Shown: piece by piece, positions 21,058 to 29,826 of the stretch | Layout: every line of letters starts with the position of its first letter | Position numbering within the stretch: the first letter of the stretch is position 1 | Origin: Burkholderiales bacterium | GTDB lineage: Bacteria > Pseudomonadota > Gammaproteobacteria > Burkholderiales > Burkholderiaceae_C | NCBI GenBank assembly: GCA_003152055.1 | Contig: PLZH01000269.1 | Coordinates: forward strand, 5,996-46,735 | Direction of reading: 5' to 3' | Length of the DNA: 40,740 nt | The notes under the pieces: generated by a model | What the model was told of the DNA's origin: nothing | Databases searched by the model: none | Seen by the model: only the letters and a program-made list of their open reading frames with translations | Program-made: the position numbers and the translations under genes

Positions 21058-21684
21058 TCAGCGCGTGCCGAAGATGCGATCGCCGGCGTCGCCGAGGCCC
21101 GGAATGATGTAGCCGTTCTCGTTGAGATGGCTATCGACCGCGGCAGCCCAGCAGCGCACGTCGGGATGCGCGGCGCCGAGCGCGGCGATGCCTTCCGGCG
21201 CGGCGACGAGAACCAGGGCGCGGATGTCGGTGCAGCCGCGCGCCTTGAGCAGCGCGACGGCGGAGTTCATCGAGCCGCCGGTGGCGAGCATCGGATCGAG
21301 AACGATGGCCGTGCGCGCGTCGAGATCGCCGGCAAGGCGGTCGACATAGGGCTCGGGCAGCAGCGTTACGTGATTGCGCGCGATGCCGACGACGCTCACC
21401 TTCGCGTTGGGGATCGCATCGAGCACGCCGTCGAGCATGCCGAGGCCGGCGCGCAGGATCGGCACCAGCGTCACCTTCTTGCCGCTGATGCGCTCGACGA
21501 CGACCGGCCCGGCCCAGCCGACGACGGTGACGGGCTCGAGCGGGAAATCGGCCGTCGCCTCATAGGCGAGCAGGCGGCCGAGCTCCGACGTGATTTCGCG
21601 AAAGCTCTTGGTCGAAAGCTCGGCGTTGCGCAAGAGGCCAATCTTGTGCCGGACCAGGGGATGGCGGAGTTCGATGACTGGCAT
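21058..21684 (-). CDS. upp: Uracil phosphoribosyltransferase
   Basis: 208 aa; [48 protein letters not shown] (PRPP loop). Confidence 0.97.
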   Translation of the reverse strand: MPVIELRHPLVRHKIGLLRNAELSTKSFREITSELGRLLAYEATADFPLEPVTVVGWAGPVVVERISGKKVTLVPILRAGLGMLDGVLDAIPNAKVSVVGIARNHVTLLPEPYVDRLAGDLDARTAIVLDPMLATGGSMNSAVALLKARGCTDIRALVLVAAPEGIAALGAAHPDVRCWAAAVDSHLNENGYIIPGLGDAGDRIFGTR

Positions 21685-22427
21685 CAGGCGTTCCTTTGCG
21701 CGCGTTGGCGCGCCGCTTCATAAAGACAGACGCCGCTCGCCACCGAGACGTTGAGGCTCTCGACGGCGCCGCGCATCGGCAGATGCACGAGCTCGTCGCA
21801 GGTGCGCGAGGTCAGCTGCCGCATCCCCGTGCCCTCGGCGCCGAAGACGAGGGCCAGCGGCCCGCTGAGATCGAGCTCGTAGATCGAGCGCGGCGCGTCA
21901 TCGGCGGTGCCGATGACGCGGATGTCGCGCTCCTTCAGTTCATTGAGAGTGCGCGCGAGGTTCGTCACCATGAAATACGGCATGGTCTCGGCGGCGCCGC
22001 TCGCCACCTTGGCGACCGTCGCGTTCACGCCCACCGCATGGTCCTTCGGTGCAACGACGGCATGGGCCCCGGCACCATCGGCGACGCGCAGACAGGCGCC
22101 CAGGTTGTGCGGGTCGGTGACGCCGTCGAGAACCAGGACGAGCGGCGGCCCGGCGACGGCGTCGAGGGTGTCGTCGAGCGAGTTCGAGCGCGGCAGCAGC
22201 GCGACGCGTGCGACGACGCCCTGGTGGCGATGCGAGCCCGAGAGCTTCTGCAGGCGCTGATCGTCGCTCTCGACCAGGCGGACGCCGGCTTCTTCGGCCC
22301 GGGCGACGAAGTGCTGCATGCGCGAGTCGCGCCGGCTCGCGTCGACATGCAGTTCGAGCACCGAACGCGGCGCGATCCTGATGCGAACGCCGACCGCGTG
22401 AAAGCCGAAGAGAACCGCCTGCGACAT
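21684..22427 (-). CDS. rlmB: 23S rRNA (guanosine(2251)-2'-O)-methyltransferase RlmB (SpoU family)
   Basis: [18 protein letters not shown]..., [63 protein letters not shown]. Confidence 0.94.
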   Translation of the reverse strand: MSQAVLFGFHAVGVRIRIAPRSVLELHVDASRRDSRMQHFVARAEEAGVRLVESDDQRLQKLSGSHRHQGVVARVALLPRSNSLDDTLDAVAGPPLVLVLDGVTDPHNLGACLRVADGAGAHAVVAPKDHAVGVNATVAKVASGAAETMPYFMVTNLARTLNELKERDIRVIGTADDAPRSIYELDLSGPLALVFGAEGTGMRQLTSRTCDELVHLPMRGAVESLNVSVASGVCLYEAARQRAQRNA

Positions 22428-22497
22428 GGCGCATGGTAACCAGCGCCGCCAACCGCCAACCACCGGGCGCAGCGCCTGGCGCCTCGCGGTGGCGCCT

Positions 22498-24027
22498 CTA
22501 CTCGGCGATCAGCTCGGTTCCGGGCTTGGGTGGTGGAGCGAGCCGGATCCGCCGCACGTAGGCGATGATCTGCAGGAGGATCAGGAGGCTGCAGGCACCG
22601 ATGAACCAGGCGCTGATCGGCCGCTGCAGGAAGACCGTGATATCGCCGCGAGCGAGCAGCATGGCGCGACGGAAGTTTTCCTCGAGCATCGGACCGAGAA
22701 TGAAGCCGAGGGCGATCGGCGCGATCTGGAAGTCGAGCCAGAGGAAGATGGCGCCGAGCACGCCGAAGACTGCCACTTCGCCGACGTCGAACAGGCTGCT
22801 CTTCGTGCTGAAGACGCCGACCGCGATGAAGAAGAGCGCCGACGGGAACAGGTACTTGTATGGCACGCGAAGCAGGCGCACCCAGACGCCGATCATCGGC
22901 ACGTTGAGGACGACGAGCAGGATGTTGCCGATCCAGAAGCTGGCGATCAGGCCCCAGAAGATGTCCGGGTGCTCGGTGATCAACTGCGGCCCCGGCTGGA
23001 TGCCCTTGATGATGAGCGCGCCCAGGATGAGCGCCATCACGGCGTCGCCCGGAATGCCGAGCGACATGGTCGGGATGAAATCGACCTGCGTCTTCGAATG
23101 CGAGGAGGCTTCCGGGCTGGCAACGCCGGCGATCATGCCGTGGCCGAACTTCTCGGGCGTCTTCGAGATCTTGCGCTCGATCGCGTAGGCGATGAAGGTG
23201 GTGATCGTCGGGCCGGTGCCCGGCATCGCGCCGAAGATCGTGCCCACGGCCGTGCCGCGCACCATCGGCCAGAACGCCTCCTTGATCTCGGCGCGCGAGG
23301 GGCGCATGTCCTTCATGCTCATCTTCGTGTCGGTGATCGTGACATTCGTCCGGTTGACGCTCATCAGAAAGTCGGCGATGCCGAACAAGCCCATGAAGAG
23401 AGCGCCCAGCTCGACGCCGTCGGCAAGATCGGGCAGATCGAACGTGTAGCGCGCCGTGCCGCTGATGACGTCGGTGCCCACGACGCCGCAGAAGAGGCCG
23501 AAGACCGTCATCGCCACGCCCTTCAGCGGCGAGCCGCGCGACATGGTGGCGCCGGCGAGAAGCCCGAGCAGCATGATCGAGCAGATCTCGGTCGGCCCGA
23601 ATTTGAAGGCGACCTGCACCAGCAGCGGCGACATGAAGATCATGACGATGATGCCGACCGAGGCGGCGAAGAACGAGCACATCATCGTGATGCCGAGCGC
23701 CGTTCCGCCTTTGCCCATCTTCGTCAGCGGATAGCCGTCGAGACAGGTGACGGCGTGCGGCGGGTGGCTCGGCAGGTTGAGCAGGATCGCACCGATCGCG
23801 CCGCCGTACTGCGAACCGTAGAAGATGCCGGCGAGCATCAGGATCGCCGGAACCGGCGGGATCACGTAGGTGAGCGGCAGCAGCATCGAGATCGTCGTCA
23901 GGGCGCCCATGCCCGGCAGCACGCCGATCAGGTTGCCGATGAGCACGCCGAACACCGACCACATCAGGTTGTGCGGCTCGAGCGCGATGCCGAAGCCGAA
24001 CCACAGGTCCATCAGGCTCTGGTGCAT
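22498..24027 (-). CDS. Tripartite tricarboxylate transporter permease, TctA family
   Basis: 509 aa; GVLIGNLIGVLPGMGALTTISMLLPLTYVIPPVPAILMLAGIFYGSQYGGAIGAILLNLPSHPPHAVTCLDGYPL, GIPGDAVMALILGAL. Confidence 0.95.
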   Translation of the reverse strand: MHQSLMDLWFGFGIALEPHNLMWSVFGVLIGNLIGVLPGMGALTTISMLLPLTYVIPPVPAILMLAGIFYGSQYGGAIGAILLNLPSHPPHAVTCLDGYPLTKMGKGGTALGITMMCSFFAASVGIIVMIFMSPLLVQVAFKFGPTEICSIMLLGLLAGATMSRGSPLKGVAMTVFGLFCGVVGTDVISGTARYTFDLPDLADGVELGALFMGLFGIADFLMSVNRTNVTITDTKMSMKDMRPSRAEIKEAFWPMVRGTAVGTIFGAMPGTGPTITTFIAYAIERKISKTPEKFGHGMIAGVASPEASSHSKTQVDFIPTMSLGIPGDAVMALILGALIIKGIQPGPQLITEHPDIFWGLIASFWIGNILLVVLNVPMIGVWVRLLRVPYKYLFPSALFFIAVGVFSTKSSLFDVGEVAVFGVLGAIFLWLDFQIAPIALGFILGPMLEENFRRAMLLARGDITVFLQRPISAWFIGACSLLILLQIIAYVRRIRLAPPPKPGTELIAE

Positions 24028-24058
24028 GGTTCAGTCTTTCGAGTGGCGGACACAGGGC

Positions 24059-24532
24059 TCAGTTGCCCCACGTGAAAAGCGGCAGCTGCACGCGCAGGCC
24101 GTAGTGAAACACGATGACCCCGAACACCACCATGACGACGCCGAGCAGCGCCGCGCTTTTCCAGGTGTTCTTCCGGTCGCCCATCGCGGCAATGAAGACC
24201 GACGCGAAGGCCGCCGGAACCAGGCCACCGTACGTGCCCAGCACGACGAAAGCGGCGACGGCAGCGAGGATGCAGATGACACCGCGAAGGTCGGGCGGCT
24301 CGGGCAGCGCCTGCTCCGCTTGTTCTTCGGGCGTACGGGCCTTGGCAAGCAGGCCGATCAGCAGACCGACGGCCGTCATGAGGATGCCGAGAACGACCGG
24401 AATGTAGCCGGCACCCATGTGGACCAGAGTTCCCATGCGATAGCGCGTCCCCAGCACGAGAATGGTGATGCCCATCGCGACCAGCAAGATGGCTGCAACG
24501 TGATCCTTGCGCACACGGCGCCGCATGGTCAT
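24059..24532 (-). CDS. Tripartite tricarboxylate transporter TctB family protein
   Basis: 157 aa, about 4 TM segments, directly upstream of tctA on the same strand; typical MGAGYIPVVLGILMTAVGLLIG. Confidence 0.85.
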   Translation of the reverse strand: MTMRRRVRKDHVAAILLVAMGITILVLGTRYRMGTLVHMGAGYIPVVLGILMTAVGLLIGLLAKARTPEEQAEQALPEPPDLRGVICILAAVAAFVVLGTYGGLVPAAFASVFIAAMGDRKNTWKSAALLGVVMVVFGVIVFHYGLRVQLPLFTWGN

Positions 24533-24620
24533 CCTGTCTCCCTGGTGCCGAAGGGCCCACTGCGCAGTCTATGCAATGGCGCCTCTTGCGCCATGAGGGA
24601 ACTACGTATTCGCGCGCCGA

Positions 24621-25361
24621 TCACAGGTGCCGCAAGGCCACGATCGCCGCCAGGATGCCGATCAGCACCGGCTGATGCACCATGTAGAAGCTGAGGCTCC
24701 AGCGCCCGAGGAGTGCAAGCGGCGCAAAAACGTGCGCAATCGTTCCGCAGAGCCAGCTGCGTCGGTGCCGCAGCAGCAGGTCGGTCGCCGCCGCGCCCCA
24801 CCACATCACGCCGAGCCAGGGCAGTACGGGCACGTAGTCTTCGGTGAACGGCCGGTGCGTGACGAGGCCGACCCAGTTCGTCCAGCGCGAATCGAAGAAC
24901 GCGTCCTGCACGAGATGCGGAAGCGCGATCGCGAGAAGGCCGAGCGGCCAGCGCCATGCGCCCCAGCCGGCCGTGAAGCGGACGACGACGAGCATCACGG
25001 CGATGCCGTGCAACACGCCGAAGCTGATGAAGCTGCGCGGGAACATCCACGACGATCCGATGCTCACGATCAGCGCGCATCCCGCCACCTGCGCCCAGCG
25101 CTTCCAGAATCGCGCCAGCGGCTGATGCTGGGCCGAAGCGACCGCCTGGCCGGCACCGGCGCAAAGCAGAAAGAGCGTGACGATGCAGGCGCGCTGCAGC
25201 GTCCACACCGGGCTGCGATAGAAGTCCTGGTGGATGAAGAGGAAGTAGTTGAGGTCGTACGAGAAATGGAAGGCAGCCATCCAGACGATGGCCAAGCCGC
25301 GCAATGCATCGAGACGATCGAATCGCAAGCGCGTGTGGATGTCGATGGGCGTGCGCGGCAC
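24621..25361 (-). CDS. DUF1624/heparan-alpha-glucosaminide N-acetyltransferase-like membrane protein
   Basis: RFDRLDALRGLAIVWMAAFHFSYDLNYFLFI (acyltransferase-like DxLRG...WMxxFHFxxDL), multiple TMs, LLGRWSLSFYMVHQPVLIG; start assigned to GTG at 25361 (uncertain). Confidence 0.85.
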   Translation of the reverse strand: MPRTPIDIHTRLRFDRLDALRGLAIVWMAAFHFSYDLNYFLFIHQDFYRSPVWTLQRACIVTLFLLCAGAGQAVASAQHQPLARFWKRWAQVAGCALIVSIGSSWMFPRSFISFGVLHGIAVMLVVVRFTAGWGAWRWPLGLLAIALPHLVQDAFFDSRWTNWVGLVTHRPFTEDYVPVLPWLGVMWWGAAATDLLLRHRRSWLCGTIAHVFAPLALLGRWSLSFYMVHQPVLIGILAAIVALRHL

Positions 25362-25390
25362 GCGGCGACGATACCCGATGCCCCGCCGGC

Positions 25391-26650
25391 TCAGGCCGTC
25401 ACCGATGCAGCGCGCGCCGCCGCGAGGCGCGCCGCTTCGGGCGCGCAGCGCGTCTTGCCGCTCCAGCGTGCGCCGAGCGTGAGCACGCCGGGCCAGCGAT
25501 GCACGATCGGCCACAGCGCCTGTGCGGCCCGGGGACGCATCGCGACATGCGCGAACGCCGCGGCGATGCGCAGGCGCGCGGCGAACCGCACTCGCCAGAG
25601 CGCTTCGTAGGCGGCCAGGACGCGCTGCTGCGCTTCCCCGGCGCCGCGCGCTTCGACCAGCGCCGCGCGTCGCGTGCCGAGCAGCGAGGCGAGCACGAAG
25701 GCCGATTGCAGGGCCATGCTGATGCCCTCGCCGACGATCGGGTGCGCTTCGCCGGCCGCGTTGCCGACGCGAAATACGCCATCGCCCGCGCCGAGGCGAA
25801 TGCCCGGGCGGATCGGCCCGCTCGCGAGCCACGGCGCTTCGCGCACCGCCCCGCCCAATGCGGCGTCGACGCCGCTACATTCGCCACGCAGGATCGCTTC
25901 GACGACAGCGCCGGCGCGCTCGCCGGGCCGCGCCTCGCGATCGTGCTTCAGGCGGTCTTCGCGAATGCAGCAGGCGAGCGTCGCCAGGCCCTCGTCGGCG
26001 ACGACCATGCCGCCGTAGCCGCCGCGAAACGAGAGCACGGGCAGCAGGTCCTGCGGGATCGACGTGGAACGGAAGTTGGCCTTGAAGGCAAAGAGATCGC
26101 TGGACCGCCGTGCTCGCCGCAGGACCGCGCGTTGCGAAGACAGCGGTTCCCACGAGCCGTGCGCTGCGACGATGAGGCCTGCTTCCAGCTCGCAGGCGTC
26201 GCCAGGCGCGCCCGCAGTCCGCAAGCGCAAACGAAAGCGCCCTGCACTGCCTTCGATCGCCTGCAGCGCCCAGGGCTGAAAGAGCGTCGCGCCGGCGGCC
26301 TCGGCCTGCGCGGCGAGCAGGGCATCGAGATGCTCGCGGCCGAGCGCGCGGCCGTAGCGATGCGCGGGCGCCTCGGCCGGCGGCAACGATGCGACGATCG
26401 TCTCGCGCCCGCGCATCAGCGCGACGCGACGCAGCTCGGCGCCGGCCAGGCGAGAGAACGCTTCGCCGATGCCGAGCGCGTCGAGCAGCGGCAGGTTGCT
26501 CGCGGCGATGCACTCGCCGCAGACCTTGCGCCGCGGGAAGCGCTGCCGCTCGACGAGGGCGACCGACCAGCCGGCGCGCGCCAGGAGGATGGCCGTGCTC
26601 GCCCCGGCCGGCCCGGCGCCGACGACGACGGCATCGAAACGCGTGCTCAT
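25391..26650 (-). CDS. NAD(P)/FAD-dependent oxidoreductase (geranylgeranyl-reductase/aromatic-hydroxylase-like)
   Basis: MSTRFDAVVVGAGPAGASTAILLARAGWSVALVERQRFPRRKVCGECI (GxGxxG, FAD), GDGVFRVGNAAGEAHPIVGEGISMALQSA; ATGA overlap with upstream methyltransferase. Confidence 0.9.
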   Translation of the reverse strand: MSTRFDAVVVGAGPAGASTAILLARAGWSVALVERQRFPRRKVCGECIAASNLPLLDALGIGEAFSRLAGAELRRVALMRGRETIVASLPPAEAPAHRYGRALGREHLDALLAAQAEAAGATLFQPWALQAIEGSAGRFRLRLRTAGAPGDACELEAGLIVAAHGSWEPLSSQRAVLRRARRSSDLFAFKANFRSTSIPQDLLPVLSFRGGYGGMVVADEGLATLACCIREDRLKHDREARPGERAGAVVEAILRGECSGVDAALGGAVREAPWLASGPIRPGIRLGAGDGVFRVGNAAGEAHPIVGEGISMALQSAFVLASLLGTRRAALVEARGAGEAQQRVLAAYEALWRVRFAARLRIAAAFAHVAMRPRAAQALWPIVHRWPGVLTLGARWSGKTRCAPEAARLAAARAASVTA

Positions 26651-27375
26651 CGCTCTGCGCCCTTTCGCGAAGCGCAGAAACAATGCGTGAAGAGCCCGTC
26701 GTCGTATTCGTCGAGCTCCCATGCGCTCGCCGCGCCCGGCCAGGCGCCACTCAGCTCGCGACCGACGAAGCCGGCGCGAACGCTCAGCACCGCGTCTTCG
26801 CGCGTTACCGCGTTGGCGCCGAGGAAGGCGACGAGATGGCTTGCCACGAGCGCGAAGCGGCTGCGCCTCGGCTCGCAGGCGACGAGCGCATCGGCGCGGC
26901 GCTCGCAGCCGCCGAGCAGGCGCGCCAACGCGCTGCCTTCGAAGTGATGCAGGAAGAGATTGGCAACGACGACGTCCCATCGTGCCGCCGTGGCCGCTTC
27001 ATCGGCCCAGACCAGCACGTCGGTCACGAGCGTTTCGGCGCGCCAGCCGGCCTCGGCGTAAGCGGCGATCGTCTCGGCGCCGACCAGCGGCTGCCGGTCG
27101 AGCAGGGTCAGCTGCGCACCGTTGAAAGCGGCAGCGCCGCGACGCGCGACGTCGAGCATCAACAAGGCGTCGCCGCAGCCGATCTCGAGGATTCGCAGCG
27201 GCGCGCGCCGATCCTCGTGAGCGACGCGGCCGAGCCCACGCGCAAGGATCGCCCGCGCGCTCATGACGCGGTTGACGCGGCGCAGATCGCGGCGCGAGCG
27301 ACGCGCGGCAGGGTCCTCGGGTGCGAGATGGTCGAGCGTCTCGGGCCCGAGGATGCGTGGCAGCGATGCAGGCAT
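26647..27375 (-). CDS. SAM-dependent class I methyltransferase
   Basis: LRILEIGCGDALLMLDVARRG (SAM motif I), WDVVVANLFLHHFEGSALARLL; 242 aa. Confidence 0.88.
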   Translation of the reverse strand: MPASLPRILGPETLDHLAPEDPAARRSRRDLRRVNRVMSARAILARGLGRVAHEDRRAPLRILEIGCGDALLMLDVARRGAAAFNGAQLTLLDRQPLVGAETIAAYAEAGWRAETLVTDVLVWADEAATAARWDVVVANLFLHHFEGSALARLLGGCERRADALVACEPRRSRFALVASHLVAFLGANAVTREDAVLSVRAGFVGRELSGAWPGAASAWELDEYDDGLFTHCFCASRKGAER

Positions 27376-27399
27376 CGGAATGTCGCCGGCCGGCGCCGC

Positions 27400-28458
27400 T
27401 CACTCGACGCGCAGCAGGGCGCCGTGGCAGCTGAACCCGGCGCCGAACGACGAGAGCCACCACCAGCCGCCGGGCGCCTCGTCGTCGAGCGCGGCCTCGA
27501 GCACGAAGTAGACGAACGCGCTCGAGAGGTTGCCGTACTCGCGCAGCATCGCCGCGCTGTAGCGAAACGCCTCGCCATCAAGCTCGAAGCGCCGCTCGAG
27601 CGCGAGCAGCACGTCGCGCCCGCCGGCATGCATGATCCAGGCGGCGATGTCGCCGCTGTTCAGGCGGGCGCGATCGAGCACGGTCTCGAGCACGCGATGC
27701 GCGTACTCGGCCGCGAGCGTCGGCACCTCGCGCGTGAGGATGTTGCGCAGCATGCCCTGGCGCTGCTCGAACATCAGGGCCTTGCGCTGCGCCGGCTCGA
27801 TCAGCGAGCCGCCGTCCTTCCACTCGATGCGCCGGCCTCCATCGCGCGGTGTGCCCGAGAGCACCACCGCGCCGGCGCCGTCGCCGAACAGGCAGGCGCT
27901 GATCAGCACGCCCGGGTCGTTGTCGAGGTACATCGCGGCGCTGCTCACCTCGACACAGACCGAGAGCACGTGTTCGACCGCGCCCGAGGCGAGCAGCGAG
28001 CGCCCGAGCTGCAGGTTGGGCAGCGCCGCCGCACAGCCCTGGCCGACGAGATCGTAGGCCTGCACGTCGCCGCGCAGGCCCAGCCGCTCGACCACGTAGC
28101 CCGAAAGACCCGGGCAGAGATAGCCGGTGCAGGTGCTGACGACAACGGCGCCGATCTCCGTCGCATCGAGCCCGGCCGATTCGAGGGCGCGCGTGGCTGC
28201 CTCGGCGGCGAGCGCCGGCGCATGGACGAGGAAGCGCCGATCGAGCGTATCGGGGTCGATCGCGAATACCTCGTCGAGCGAAGCGAGCGCGAGACGGCGT
28301 GCCTCGATGCCGTTGTCGCGCTGCAGAACCGTGCGGGCGATGAGGTGCGAGCGGGTGTCGAGCTTCGCGTACCAGTCGGAGCGCTGGAAGGCTTCCAGGC
28401 ATTCGGCTTTGGTGTAACGCGATGGGGGCGTGGCGGTCCCGAGGCCGCGGAAGTACAT
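27400..28458 (-). CDS. Type III polyketide synthase (chalcone/stilbene synthase family)
   Basis: 352 aa; VVSTCTGYLCPGLSGYVVERLGLRGDVQAYDLVGQGCAAALPNL (active-site Cys), WIMHAGGRDVLLALE (His), YGNLSSAFVYFVLE (Asn). Confidence 0.94.
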   Translation of the reverse strand: MYFRGLGTATPPSRYTKAECLEAFQRSDWYAKLDTRSHLIARTVLQRDNGIEARRLALASLDEVFAIDPDTLDRRFLVHAPALAAEAATRALESAGLDATEIGAVVVSTCTGYLCPGLSGYVVERLGLRGDVQAYDLVGQGCAAALPNLQLGRSLLASGAVEHVLSVCVEVSSAAMYLDNDPGVLISACLFGDGAGAVVLSGTPRDGGRRIEWKDGGSLIEPAQRKALMFEQRQGMLRNILTREVPTLAAEYAHRVLETVLDRARLNSGDIAAWIMHAGGRDVLLALERRFELDGEAFRYSAAMLREYGNLSSAFVYFVLEAALDDEAPGGWWWLSSFGAGFSCHGALLRVE

Positions 28459-28536
28459 CGTTGCAGTCAGCTCGGGTAAGAGTGGATCGCAGTATCGCGG
28501 GAAACCGAAGAACCGATATGCAGCCGGGAATTATAA

Positions 28537-29169
28537 CTAGGCCTTTGCCGCCTCGACCGACGCGTCGTCCCCGGCCAGCCAGGTGCGGCCGCGTGCGTAG
28601 AGGCCTTCGACCTCGGGGCCCTGCAGCTGAGGCATACCTCGTTTCACCGTGTAGCCGATCTGCGTCTGGATGTATGCCAGGTGTCGGTAGCCGGCAGGAA
28701 ACTTCGCCAGAACCGCCTGATCGAGTTCGAGAGTGGCCGCCGGATCGACAGCGTCGACCCGATCCTTCTCGTAGATGGGTTGGCGAAGCACCATGCCCCA
28801 TCGATCGTTGCGTTTCTCGAGAAAGTCGTAGAACCGGCCTGTGCACACCACGTCGCACAGTACCTTGCCGCGGTCACCCAGCACCTCGCCGCGTTGCGAA
28901 ATCGTCATCTTCGTTTGCGCGATCGCGCGTGCGCCGCGCAGCTCGACGGAGCTGCCGCCCAGAAAATGAAGAATGCTCACGCCGCGGGCCCAGCCCTCCC
29001 GGGTGACGCGGATGAACTCTTCCGCGGGGCCCTGGAACCAGGTGGCCATCATCACGCCGTCGTCGTGCCAGACGGTACGAAAGCGCTCCCAGTCGCCGGC
29101 ATCACGCCAGATGGCCCAGTTCTCGATCAGCTCGCGGATCGCCAGCCGGTCCATCAGGTCGTCGTGCAT
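28537..29169 (-). CDS. Nuclear transport factor 2 / SnoaL-like family protein
   Basis: MHDDLMDRLAIRELIENWAIWRDAGDWERFRTVWHDDGVMMATWFQGPAEEFIR..., characteristic SnoaL-like N-terminus. Confidence 0.82.
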   Translation of the reverse strand: MHDDLMDRLAIRELIENWAIWRDAGDWERFRTVWHDDGVMMATWFQGPAEEFIRVTREGWARGVSILHFLGGSSVELRGARAIAQTKMTISQRGEVLGDRGKVLCDVVCTGRFYDFLEKRNDRWGMVLRQPIYEKDRVDAVDPAATLELDQAVLAKFPAGYRHLAYIQTQIGYTVKRGMPQLQGPEVEGLYARGRTWLAGDDASVEAAKA

Positions 29170-29627
29170 CTCGGTCTCCTCTGCAGCCGCAACGCGAAAC
29201 GATAGTGCACTCGCGCGGCATGCAGTGAGCACCATGCAAGCCGTGGTTGGGGAGGGACCCAACGGGCCGCCCGAAGCAAAGCGGAATCTCCGACGTTGGG
29301 AGCATGCGCCGCGAACGGATCGAGAAGGCGATCGTGACGCTTGAAATCGAAGACGGCCACGCAAAACGCTCCTGGGTCCAACGGCAGGACGGCGATGTGG
29401 CCACCGCCGCCGCGGTATTCGACGCGGGTGAGCACCTTCTCGCTTCCACCGCGGCCGATGGATAGCAGCGCATTGGAGCGGAAATCGACAATCCCGCTGC
29501 CGAACATCGAGTCGCACACACTCTGCAGCGTGCCCGAGGCCATTCGAGCGACATCGGCGCCAAAAAGGCTGCCGATATTCCCCAACGGGGAATCCTTCGA
29601 GCTCAACTCGTCGCCCGCCTCCTGCAC
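29154..29627 (-). CDS. Hypothetical ORF (possibly a remnant)
   Basis: 157 aa; the first half (GTLQSVCDSMFGSGIVDFRSNALLSIGRGGSEKVLTRVEYRGGGGHIAVLPLDPGAFCVAVFDFKRHDRLL) looks protein-like; the C-terminal part is low-quality sequence. No family recognised. Confidence 0.3.
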   Translation of the reverse strand: MQEAGDELSSKDSPLGNIGSLFGADVARMASGTLQSVCDSMFGSGIVDFRSNALLSIGRGGSEKVLTRVEYRGGGGHIAVLPLDPGAFCVAVFDFKRHDRLLDPFAAHAPNVGDSALLRAARWVPPQPRLAWCSLHAARVHYRFALRLQRRPRCTTT

Positions 29628-29748
29628 GATATGCGGGGCTGATTTGTCCAGCGACGAATTCCGCCCAGTGTTTCCTGTTTGACGTCAGTGCGCACAGCCA
29701 CTGCGGGCTGCTGCCGGCAGCCGGGATGATGACGGTCATCGGGTCCAA

Positions 29749-29776
29749 AGGGCGCGCCGTGCGCACCGCGCGCCCT
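29749..29776. repeat. GC-rich inverted repeat (9-bp perfect arms) just downstream of purL
   Basis: AGGGCGCGC-CGTGCGCACC-GCGCGCCCT; arms 29749..29757 and 29768..29776 are exact reverse complements; the loop itself contains GTGCGCAC. Confidence 0.6.
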
Positions 29777-29826
29777 ACGGAGCTTATCGGCAAGGGCCGC
29801 ACGCGCTTGATCGCGCCGCGGCAGCC

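Noticed and set aside
22426-24075. 549-aa His/Asp/Arg-rich plus-strand ORF
   Set aside because: Antisense of tctA; low-complexity EHRDQ-rich composition typical of mirror frames.
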